The translations under genes and the position numbers were made by a program. From the NCBI GenBank assembly GCA_006212045.1, contig PZPK01000002.1, forward strand, positions 248,001-312,000: a DNA stretch of 64,000 nt, written 5' to 3'. The DNA is from Oleiphilus sp. (GTDB lineage Bacteria > Pseudomonadota > Gammaproteobacteria > Pseudomonadales > Oleiphilaceae). Within the stretch, counting starts at the first letter, position 1; every line of letters starts with the position of its first letter. Below, piece after piece: positions 25,295-32,540 of the stretch. The notes under the pieces are model-generated. The model worked only from the letters and a program-made list of their open reading frames with translations, made no database searches and was not told the origin of the DNA.

Positions 25295-26728
25295 TTAAAT
25301 AAGCGTTACTAGTGCTCTTCCTTTTGTAATCGTCGCTGCGCATGGTTTACACAGTGCTCGAGCTTGTAGAAGCAATGAGAGATTCTGTTGATGGTGTTCG
25401 TCAATAACTAATAGATTTATTGGTGACGCTAAATCTGGCTTTATCGGATCGTTTCTCAGTAGTGCAGCAATGGTCATTGTTGGTAGGTCAATTGACTCAT
25501 GCAACCGCATGGCAGCCCTACCACTTAGCGCAACCGCATGGATAGTAAAGCCTAGATTTAAGTAGGCTTTCAGAGCTGTGCGGAGCACTGTTGTCTTTCC
25601 CGTTCCAGCACCGCCAGTAATGCAGCTTGCAGCATTATCGAGGCATGTTGTTACAGCTTCTGCTTGCTTCTTCGTAAGCTCGTAGGGCAGTTCAGAAGCG
25701 GCCTGATCAAAAGCTTTGTAAGATCGTTGATCGAATAAGTCTTTCTGCGTGGCAAGCATCTGTAGCCGCTTAGCTACCACATTTTCCATCAACAATTGTG
25801 CTGTCGGGTGGTACGTTCCGGTCTCATGATTGAGAATGAATTGAGCCTTATTGTGACCAGCGCTGAAAGCTTGGCTAACAAGATCTTTATCCTTGAGCAA
25901 CTTGGTTAGATGGGGCTTTAAGTCCTTATGGCTAGAGTAAGTATGGCCTTTCTCAACTTCTTTGCGTATCGCGATCTCAAGTGCTGCACTGAGGCGTTTG
26001 TGATCACATTTTGTGATTTCAAACTGGTCGAATTCGACCAGTTTATCAATGTCCTCAAAGGCCATTCCAAAGCCGATTAGCAGATATGGGTTTTCCTTGA
26101 TAGCCTGAATAGACCCGTGTCCGTGATGCTTCAATAGGCGTTGCTGAACACTGGCAGGGATTTTTTGCTCACTCATCCAGTTGCAGTAAGCTAGATTTTT
26201 GTACTTTGAATAACCCTGAAACAGAGAGTCGACAGAATCGTCACTCAGAAGAACTCTAAGGCGACTTCTGTTTTCAGCGGTGTCATGTTGCAATATTGTA
26301 TGAAAATCTTTTCCTAGAGCGCTCCACAGCGCCCGAGCCTTACTTTCACCTATCCCTTTGAAGTCTTTTTCTTTAGAGATAAATTGAATTAGCTGTTCGC
26401 CTGACTCGGGAAGGCTGCACGCAATATGATCTGGTGATTCGTAGGTGTGCTGCTGCATCACGTAATCGCCGGTTTCCATATCCTCGATTATACGATTGCC
26501 TTTCACTTGCCAGTGCTGACCAATGGCTGGCTGAACAGGCAGAGCGTCAGGGTGAATCTTAACTGTTGCGTAATACCTGCCACTGTTCTGTTTAAAGCTA
26601 TCTTTTGCCAGCGGCACGCCGCTGAACATAACCAAACCTTTTGTGATTAGGGGGACACTAGTAACCCGCATGTGCTCTTCATGAAATTGTCCAACGGGTT
26701 GTTGGACATTTGAGACCTGAGAATTCAT
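25295..26728 (-). pseudogene. RecD2-like helicase, truncated at the C-terminus
   Basis: The first 477 residues of a RecD2/TraA-type SF1 helicase. It has an OB-like N-terminal part, helix-hairpin-helix motifs (FKGIGESKARALWSALG), the Walker A motif GGAGTGKTT near residue 370, and a Walker B at LLVIDE. Right after the DE, the sequence stops matching a helicase and ends after about 30 more residues. Motifs III to VI, usually 240 or more residues, are missing. The protein cannot be an active helicase. The break lies only 38 bp from the end of the RES toxin gene, so a deletion or insertion linked to that module is likely. The start ATG overlaps the TGA of an upstream coiled-coil fragment. Confidence 0.7.
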
Positions 26729-26916
26729 CTAGGCATGAATCCCATTTCAGCAAGAGTTTCATTAAGTTCACCGAAACGAGCAAGACTGCTCTCAAGCTCT
26801 TTGACCTTCGCCTTTAACTCAATATTCTCTGCTTCCAGGGTGGATACCCTTTTGGAATCTAAGCTTTTACGATTAGCGGTGTTGTCGTATTTTTTTGGCT
26901 TAACAGGCTTTCCAAA
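26725..26916 (-). pseudogene. 3' fragment of a coiled-coil protein gene
   Basis: The minus strand encodes about 63 residues with no start codon, containing a clear coiled coil (STLEAENIELKAKVKELESS) and ending MGFMPR at a TGA. That TGA overlaps the helicase ATG (ATGA), so the intact ancestor was translated together with the RecD2-like gene. The 5' part is missing: a TAA at 26917 closes the frame. Confidence 0.5.
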
Positions 26917-27243
26917 TTAGCTAATTAAACTCCCCAGGACGCATGCGATCCCAACTTCCATTAACCCCAAAAATCCGGCCCTTAATACTTTGTAAAAACC
27001 TGCATAAATCGTAATGAAAGATGTGTTCGCCCTTAAGACATAATTGAAAATAAGCTGCCCCTTTTGAGGGTTTAAAGAGATAGTGGCTGTCGTTCCAGCA
27101 TTAAACTGAATGAAGTCCAGATCAATTCCGTCTGAAAAGATCACCCCGTTTTCTGGCATGTAGGATTCAAGCGTTAGCGGAATTTCGGTAGTAATCGCTC
27201 CAAATACGTTCTCAGTGGCACTGGTCTGGCTTGGGAAGGCCAT
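26917..27243 (-). CDS. Hypothetical protein, 108 aa, one C-terminal hydrophobic segment
   Basis: A protein of about 108 residues from the ATG at 27243 (MAFPSQTSATENVFG). The N-terminal 80 residues look beta-rich and soluble; the last 25 are hydrophobic (FLGLMEVGIACVLGS) and may cross the membrane. The frame continues upstream to 27351, but that part is less protein-like. Its stop is the TAA that also closes the coiled-coil fragment, so the two may have been one gene before mutation. Not recognised. Confidence 0.35.
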   Translation of the reverse strand: MAFPSQTSATENVFGAITTEIPLTLESYMPENGVIFSDGIDLDFIQFNAGTTATISLNPQKGQLIFNYVLRANTSFITIYAGFYKVLRAGFLGLMEVGIACVLGSLIS

Positions 27244-27440
27244 GTAATGCAGTCTTCTTTGGCAAGACAAGACCGGGCAATGGACAAAAATTGGGACAAA
27301 CCGCATGCCAAAAAGTGAATTAAATGAAATATCAGCACGAATACCAAGCACATAAAATAACTCATATATGCTTCTTATTCGTAATTTTTGGCTACTTATA
27401 TATATTTTAAGATGTATTCTTGAATCTTATTTTTATCATT

Positions 27441-27484
27441 CTCATAACCGAAGGTCGTCGGTTCAAATCCGGCCCCCGCTACCA
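27441..27484 (+). repeat. 3' fragment of initiator tRNA-fMet (attachment-site remnant), copy 1
   Basis: From the anticodon loop CTCATAA to the CCGCTACCA end this is the 3' part of an initiator tRNA: T-arm GGTTCAAATCC and a CCA tail. The 5' half is absent. The same segment recurs at 29940-29984. This copy lacks one C after CTCATAAC. It is probably an att scar of an element that inserts into the tRNA-fMet gene. Confidence 0.8.
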
Positions 27485-27491
27485 AACAACA

Positions 27492-27519
27492 AAGGTCAGC
27501 TTTTAGCTGGCCTTTTTTG
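27492..27519 (+). terminator. Rho-independent terminator after the tRNA fragment
   Basis: Stem AAGGTCAGC / GCTGGCCTT with a TTTTA loop and a T-run. The same structure is repeated at 27656-27683 in the second tandem unit. Confidence 0.8.
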
Positions 27520-27655
27520 TTTGTGCTGTGTGGTCGAGATGCAGAACCGACCACGGTTCACCAAATCGCCGGGAGCGATTTGAGACAGCGCAGCTGGTCC
27601 GAAGGACGAGCCCCTGGACGGGGCGAGCAATTCCGGCCCCTATTTCCAGAGCAAA

Positions 27656-27683
27656 AAGGTCAGCTTTTAGCTGGCCTTTTTTG
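27656..27683 (+). terminator. Second copy of the terminator in the tandem repeat
   Basis: Identical stem and T-run to the terminator at 27492-27519. Confidence 0.75.
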
Positions 27684-27787
27684 TTTGTGCTGTGTGGTCG
27701 AGATGCAGAACCGACCACGGTTCACCAAATCGCCGGGAGCGATTTGGGACAGCGAAGCTGGTCCGAAGGACGAGCTCCTGGACGGGG

Positions 27788-27913
27788 CTAGCAAACCCGG
27801 CCCTGCTTTAATAATAAATGCGTCCCCTTTGTTCGTCCTTCGTTCATAAGCGCCGCTGTTACCTGCGCTTCAAAATCCGCTTTAATGCTTTTACCGTTTA
27901 ATAACTCATCCAT
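27788..27913 (-). pseudogene. Truncated AlpA-type regulator gene
   Basis: The first 23 residues (MDELLNGKSIKADFEAQV onwards) match the start of the AlpA-like protein at 41771-42052 (MEEVLKGRSIKADFEAQV) almost residue for residue. After QVTAALM the match ends and the frame runs into unrelated sequence next to the tandem repeats. The HTH itself is missing, so the gene is not functional. It marks the end of a second element of the same family as the island beginning at 41.7 kb. Confidence 0.65.
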
Positions 27914-28075
27914 GGGGCTTTCCTTTTTATAGGAAGCGGTAACAGCAAATGCTGCATCGCTTCCTTGCACCCATGTTTGAAAATTCGCTACGCGCCTGTT
28001 GATCACCGGTAATTGCTTTCTCAGAATTAAGCCACGTATCTATTAATATCATACGAGGTGTATCTTAATTACTCG

Positions 28076-29632
28076 TTAATCGCTCGGAATTGAAGGCTCT
28101 TCTTTACCTTCCAGTGCGGCTTGAACAAGTGACCCCAAGAATTTCGTGAAAGGCTCTATGTCTTGGTTTGTGCTCGCTTCTTCCAAAGCAGCCATGTAAT
28201 CATTGCGCTTTTCCAGCGGCACAATCGTCCAAGGGTAGCCGCCACTGGCAAGCATGGCATTCATCAAAAAACGCCCTGTGCGGCCATTACCATCCATATA
28301 GGGATGAATATAAACAAAGATAAAATGCCCCAGCACAACGCGCACAGCGGCATTTTCTTCGGCTTGCAGCAACTCAAAAAACGCTGGCATCGCATCGCGC
28401 ACAGCCTCTCGGCTTGGCGGCGTGTGCATGGAACGTCTGATAAAAACAGGGGCATTCCGATAACCAGCAAGATCAGCAGGCTTGTGAATACCAGCCGTCA
28501 CTCCGGGCGCAAACATTTCGCGATACCATACACGGTGATCGTTATCGACGACTTCCCCTGCATTATGCCCATCGAGTATTTGCTCTATGCTCTTGCGCAC
28601 GGCTTGGTAAGACTGCCAATAGCCTCGGGCGGCCAAAGCATTTAGCCGCTCTTTATCGTCGGCATTTTGTTCTGGGTTCCAGTCTCCAGTGCGAACGCGG
28701 TTGATCAGCTCTGGCGTGACACGATATCCCTCAATAGAAAGCGAGTGATAGGCATCGGTCACATACACATCTTCAACATGCTGCATGTATGCGGTTTTAT
28801 CGACTGTTTGCGAGGGTGATGCAGGAAAGTGCGCTATCACTGTTTCCCGCATATCCTGCCACATAAGCCGAATACGATTGACGTATGGGGATTGCTCGCG
28901 CCGCGAGAAGCTTAGGCTGGATAGTTGCTCAAACGGGTCAGTTTCGCGCAAATCATACCCAGCCGCGCGCATTGTTCCCATGATATCGTCGGCAATTTGA
29001 GTGCGGCCAATATTCCTGAATGCACCCGCCAAGCGGCCAGCAATAGAGCTATGCCCACCCTCTAGCAATTGCTCCAAGACTTCAGAGGCATCACTAACCA
29101 TGGATAATGCCGCGCGCATATCGGTTGGGTTTTGAGTGAAGCTTTGCTTGCTGCAGGCAATCAAAGCAGAAGGAAGACTGTATATGCGCAGACCGTTTTT
29201 GGTCGTCACCTGAGCGGGTTCAGGGAGCACAGCACGAATATCCAATAATGACGTGCCGTGAGGTAGTTCTGTTACATTGTTCCGTGCCTTGGTGGCTCGA
29301 ACTAATAACTGTTTGGGCACAGTCATATTTTCAGTATGAAGCGAGATAGATTGCTCAGGTGATAAGCACCAGTCGTCGCCCTTTAAGTGATTAAGGTAGG
29401 CTGCACAAAATTTCCAGAAGGACGCATACCAAGCCGTGCTTTCCCCGCGCGTTTCATCGGGGCGTGCTGGTACATACCAGCCCTTGATAACTTCCTCAAG
29501 GAAGCCATTTTGAACGAGGCGTTCACGATGAGTGCGCGAGAGATCGGCAGAGCGTATGGCAACTGAGCCATTTGTCTGAAGGTCGTGAAGGGCTTCTAAT
29601 GCATCAGCCAGTTTTTCGGAAGGGGTCGCCAT
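28076..29632 (-). CDS. Fic-domain protein with N-terminal AbiEi-like winged helix
   Basis: A 518-residue protein. The first part is a winged-helix/AbiEi-like region (RLVQNGFLEEVIKGWYVPA) of the kind found in type IV antitoxins and autoregulated Fic proteins. The C-terminal Fic domain holds the catalytic box HPYMDGNGRTGR (near residue 445). A likely inhibitory motif SLSIEG (near 297) fits the S/TxxxE(G/N) pattern of self-inhibited Fic enzymes. Fic proteins transfer AMP or related groups onto target proteins; the target is unknown. Four evenly spaced iterons directly upstream (29644-29727) are probable binding sites of its own DNA-binding half. The gene lies between the two tRNA-fMet fragments as sole cargo. 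Confidence 0.85.
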   Translation of the reverse strand: MATPSEKLADALEALHDLQTNGSVAIRSADLSRTHRERLVQNGFLEEVIKGWYVPARPDETRGESTAWYASFWKFCAAYLNHLKGDDWCLSPEQSISLHTENMTVPKQLLVRATKARNNVTELPHGTSLLDIRAVLPEPAQVTTKNGLRIYSLPSALIACSKQSFTQNPTDMRAALSMVSDASEVLEQLLEGGHSSIAGRLAGAFRNIGRTQIADDIMGTMRAAGYDLRETDPFEQLSSLSFSRREQSPYVNRIRLMWQDMRETVIAHFPASPSQTVDKTAYMQHVEDVYVTDAYHSLSIEGYRVTPELINRVRTGDWNPEQNADDKERLNALAARGYWQSYQAVRKSIEQILDGHNAGEVVDNDHRVWYREMFAPGVTAGIHKPADLAGYRNAPVFIRRSMHTPPSREAVRDAMPAFFELLQAEENAAVRVVLGHFIFVYIHPYMDGNGRTGRFLMNAMLASGGYPWTIVPLEKRNDYMAALEEASTNQDIEPFTKFLGSLVQAALEGKEEPSIPSD

Positions 29633-29642
29633 GGTGGTTCTT

Positions 29643-29727
29643 CTCGCTTATCGTGCGTATCTTTTATTCGCTTATTACGTTGTAGCATTATTCGCTTATT
29701 GCGTCGATCGATTGTTCGCTTATTGTG
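29643..29727. promoter_or_regulatory. Four 24-bp-period iterons upstream of fic
   Basis: TCGCTTAT occurs at 29644, 29668, 29692 and 29716, an exact 24-bp spacing. The last three copies extend to TTCGCTTATTRYG. They start 11 bp from the fic ATG. Even spacing of just over two helical turns suggests cooperative binding by a regulator. The remaining gap to 29940 is AT-rich without a gene. Confidence 0.7.
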
Positions 29728-29939
29728 CTTACTTGGAGCGAGCCGAATTCCTAAAGTTACAGGTTTACCTGAAAATAGAAATGTGACATTTTAATTGCTG
29801 GCTTTATGATGCATTGACTCCTTGCGATATTAGATGTCACACATCAGAATCAATAAACACCATAAAATCAGCTATTTATGATTTTTAGCATTTATAGATT
29901 GTTCATTTATGTCCTTTTAAATCCTTCAAAAAATTCGTC

Positions 29940-29984
29940 CTCATAACCCGAAGGTCGTCGGTTCAAATCCGGCCCCCGCTACCA
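29940..29984 (+). repeat. 3' fragment of initiator tRNA-fMet (attachment site), copy 2
   Basis: The second copy of the tRNA 3' end, from CTCATAACCCGAAGG to CTACCA. It overlaps the 3' end of the serine recombinase gene on the opposite strand and is most likely its att site. The 5' half of the tRNA is not present, so no functional tRNA is encoded. Confidence 0.85.
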
Positions 29985-31632
29985 ATTGAATAGACGGCTC
30001 GAAGCTATCGTTGTCATTGACAGCCATAACTTCGAGCCGTTTTTCTATCTTCCCTTTGTCTTTCATGGACTTGTCCTCAGCGGCAATTCTCAGAATACCC
30101 GCCAAGTCGCCGTGCAGGTCGATAGACAGCTGATCCTCTCCATCTTTCGGTGTGAGCACGATCTTCTCGATCAGCCCCCGAACCTCTTCTCTGGCCTCAG
30201 CCGCCCCGCCATTGGTAAGCGCACTCGTTAGAGCGGAAATCTCGCTCCTATATCGGCGCGACATAGTGGAATGGATCAGCGGACGCGGTTCTTCGTCCTG
30301 ACTATCCATTAGGGCTGCCAATTCGTCCTGACGCTTGGCGACCCTCTCCAGTTCGTCCTTGACCATAGAGGCCGGAAACCCGTCCTTGATGGCCTGTATG
30401 ATGTTTTCTTTCTCCTTGGCCAGCTTTGCTGCCTCGGTCTTACGGCTGGCCAGAGCGGCGTTCTGGGCGGCTCTCAGCGCGTTCATGTGGCGGGCATACT
30501 CTTCACAGAAAACCTGCACCAACTCGTCCCGCATCAGGTGACTTTGGAGAGCATTCAGGACTTTCCCTTCCAGCAGGTCACGCTTGATGGTTTTTTTGTT
30601 GGTACAGACGCTCTCGCCCTTGTTTCGGGCGGAAGAGCAGCCGTAGCGCTCACTGTTGATCTTGGAGAACCCGCCGCCGCAGTTCCCACAGACCAGCAGG
30701 CCGGACAGGAGATATTGCGGTCGCTTGCGACTGCCCAAATTGCCTGAGCGCTTGTCCAGTTCCTTCTGGCGAGCCTTGGCGGCTTCCCAGAGCGGCTGCG
30801 GCACAATTCGCAAGTCCGGCACGCTCTGGCGTATCCACTCGGATTCAGCGTTGAATCGAGGGACACGGCGTCCGGTAGCAGGGTCTTTGATGAAACGCTG
30901 GCGGTTCCAGATCAATTCCCCGATATAGAGGTGGTTGTTCAGGATGCCCGTCCCGCGCTTACGATTGCCGTTTATCGTGGACTGCCCCCATGCCTTGCCG
31001 GAGGGGCAGGGAATTCCGTCCTCGTTCAGGCCGGAGGCAATGGCCTTTGGTGATCTATTCTCGTGGGCATATTCGTGAAAGATACGGCGCACAATTTCTG
31101 CCTGATCTTCGTCAATCGTTCGATCCCCGCGTATGGCTTCGCCTTGCGCATTGAACTGCTTAACCACCTGATAGCCAAAGGCAAGGCCGCCACCGGACTT
31201 GCCGTTTTCGACTCTGCCACGCAGGCCACGGCGTGTCTTGTCCGCCAAGTCCTTCAGGAACATGGCGTTCATAGTGCCTTTGAGGCCGATATGCAGTGAC
31301 GAGATTTCACCTTCAGACAGGGTGATGATCTTGACACCAGCGAATTCCATGCGCTTGAAAATGCCTGCAATGTCTTCCTGATCGCGGGAAAGCCTGTCCA
31401 AGGCTTCCGCCAGCAGAATGTCGAATTCGCCATTCATGGCGGCGCTCAAGAGAGACTGGATGCCAGGCCGCATCAGTGAGGCACCGGATATGCCTGCATC
31501 GGTGTAGCAGTTGACGACTTTCCAATTCTCAGAGTCGGCGCGTTCGGAGCACAGCCGGATTTGATCTTCAATTGAGGCATCGCTCTGAAGATCGCTGGAA
31601 TAACGTGCATATATGCTAATGCGTTGTGTCAT
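29941..31632 (-). CDS. Large serine recombinase (integrase)
   Basis: A 563-residue large serine recombinase. The N-terminal resolvase domain has the catalytic Ser12 in IYARYSSDLQS and the LDRLSRDQED motif. A Recombinase domain follows (DGIPCPSGKAWGQSTI). Then comes a zinc ribbon with Cys pairs (CGNCGGGFS and CSSARNKGESVC, near residues 312-340) and a coiled coil at about 380-430. The last 13 residues (VAGAGFEPTTFGL) and the stop are encoded by the antisense of the tRNA-fMet fragment, so the attachment site supplies the gene's end. It would integrate an element into the initiator tRNA gene. A 71-aa gene overlaps its start. Confidence 0.95.
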   Translation of the reverse strand: MTQRISIYARYSSDLQSDASIEDQIRLCSERADSENWKVVNCYTDAGISGASLMRPGIQSLLSAAMNGEFDILLAEALDRLSRDQEDIAGIFKRMEFAGVKIITLSEGEISSLHIGLKGTMNAMFLKDLADKTRRGLRGRVENGKSGGGLAFGYQVVKQFNAQGEAIRGDRTIDEDQAEIVRRIFHEYAHENRSPKAIASGLNEDGIPCPSGKAWGQSTINGNRKRGTGILNNHLYIGELIWNRQRFIKDPATGRRVPRFNAESEWIRQSVPDLRIVPQPLWEAAKARQKELDKRSGNLGSRKRPQYLLSGLLVCGNCGGGFSKINSERYGCSSARNKGESVCTNKKTIKRDLLEGKVLNALQSHLMRDELVQVFCEEYARHMNALRAAQNAALASRKTEAAKLAKEKENIIQAIKDGFPASMVKDELERVAKRQDELAALMDSQDEEPRPLIHSTMSRRYRSEISALTSALTNGGAAEAREEVRGLIEKIVLTPKDGEDQLSIDLHGDLAGILRIAAEDKSMKDKGKIEKRLEVMAVNDNDSFEPSIQLVAGAGFEPTTFGL

Positions 31633-31831
31633 GATCTAGTCCACCTCGGTTCGGACGATGGGCGACGCACGCATTAAAATCAGCTTCAGCGGCACGTCGT
31701 GCCATTAGTTTTACGAGCCGGATCAGGCGCTCGTCAGGTGAGATGTGATTATGACTCGCAATTCCATGAGTCTTCAAATCCATCGCCCCATCACGTCCGT
31801 TTGCCTTGTCCTTTCTTGGAAGTTTGCTCAT
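31616..31831 (-). CDS. Small protein overlapping the serine recombinase start
   Basis: A 71-residue basic protein starting MSKLPRKDKANGRDGAMDL, with an RLIRLVKLMARRAAEADFNA helix. The ATG at 31831 has GGAGGG 7 bp upstream. Its stop lies 17 bp inside the recombinase gene, so the two are translationally coupled. Position and size suggest an accessory factor, for example for directionality or control of the recombinase. There is no recognised domain. Confidence 0.65.
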   Translation of the reverse strand: MSKLPRKDKANGRDGAMDLKTHGIASHNHISPDERLIRLVKLMARRAAEADFNACVAHRPNRGGLDHDTTH

Positions 31832-31844
31832 CGCAACCCTCCAA

Positions 31845-31880
31845 GAAAAAACAGCGAGAGGCATATACATGCTCTCGCTG
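31845..31880 (-). terminator. Rho-independent terminator, minus strand
   Basis: Perfect 9-bp arms CAGCGAGAG/CTCTCGCTG followed, on the minus strand, by a T-run. It lies between the six-gene operon and the recombinase genes and would stop leftward transcription. Confidence 0.7.
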
Positions 31881-31967
31881 AAGTTCGGGGCTTGTGCGCC
31901 AGAGTTCGCGGGTTGAGAGCGAGCGTGCGATGGGTGATCCACACGCATACGAACTTGGCGACCAAAT

Positions 31968-32010
31968 AAAAAAGAGCACTGGACGTGAAGCTGTCCAAAA
32001 ATGCTCTCTT
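31968..32010 (-). terminator. Terminator-like hairpin after the VirD4/VWA operon
   Basis: Minus-strand stem AGAGCA...TGCTCT with an inner GGAC/GTCC stem, followed by six T. It is placed about 115 bp after the last gene of the operon. The gap 31881-32123 shows no gene. Confidence 0.55.
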
Positions 32011-32123
32011 ACTATCTATGGTAGTGCTGAAAGTCTTAACAAAAGGTAAAAAGCAGCCCGAAAACCCGCAGTATTCTGCGATTTTTTGCAAAAACTTGGA
32101 TATTCGCGGCTGAAATACCATTC

Positions 32124-32540
32124 TCAGGCCGCCTTTTTCAGGGTGATGCGCAGCACAATCCACGCGCCAACGAGTGATCCAATCCACCAAGGGATATCGG
32201 ATACCGAGAATTGTTCTAGGATTGCCGCGAGCGCTAACAGCACCATTCCAATCGAGGCATACTCCAAGATGCTGGGGCGTTGTATCGCGTTCTCTATACG
32301 GTGTTCACCACGGCTCAAGATGGGAATCGCTTGGCGCTGATGCACCATGCGTCGCCAGATGAAGCTCCGATACCATGCCTTGAGTGCGCCAACGAGAAGT
32401 AACCAAGGCGAGGCGACATACAAGTAATACGGCCAGTGAGCAGGGGTATAATGGCTATCGGCATTCCCTAAAACGCCGTATGCGCCATAGGAGAGTGCCA
32501 AGAGCAAAATGATGTTGATCCAAACCCGTTTCATCACCAT
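32124..32540 (-). CDS. Membrane protein, 138 aa
   Basis: A protein with about four hydrophobic helices: INIILLLALSYGAYGVLG, YLYVASPWLLLVGALKAWY, ASIGMVLLALAAILEQF and WIGSLVGAWIVLRI. A basic cytoplasmic loop lies in the middle. The ATG overlaps the stop of the VirD4-like gene (TAATG), so it is the last gene of the six-gene operon. It could be a membrane anchor for the VirD4-like ATPase, which lacks its own membrane segments. That partnership is inferred from gene order. Confidence 0.65.
   Translation of the reverse strand: MVMKRVWINIILLLALSYGAYGVLGNADSHYTPAHWPYYLYVASPWLLLVGALKAWYRSFIWRRMVHQRQAIPILSRGEHRIENAIQRPSILEYASIGMVLLALAAILEQFSVSDIPWWIGSLVGAWIVLRITLKKAA

Larger units (their letters stand above)
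27491..27803 (+). repeat. Two tandem copies of a 149-bp unit downstream of the tRNA fragment
   Basis: Units at 27491-27639 and 27655-27803 (period 164 bp) are nearly identical. Each begins with a strong terminator and contains a perfect hairpin AAATCGC/GCGATTT and a run of GC-rich short palindromes. They look like duplicated tRNA-downstream sequence, probably created by repeated insertion at the same site. No gene lies within 27244-27787. Confidence 0.75.

Noticed and set aside
27441-27484. Complete tRNA-fMet gene
   Set aside because: The sequence before the anticodon loop does not form D-arm or acceptor pairs, so only the 3' part is present; the same holds for 29940-29984.
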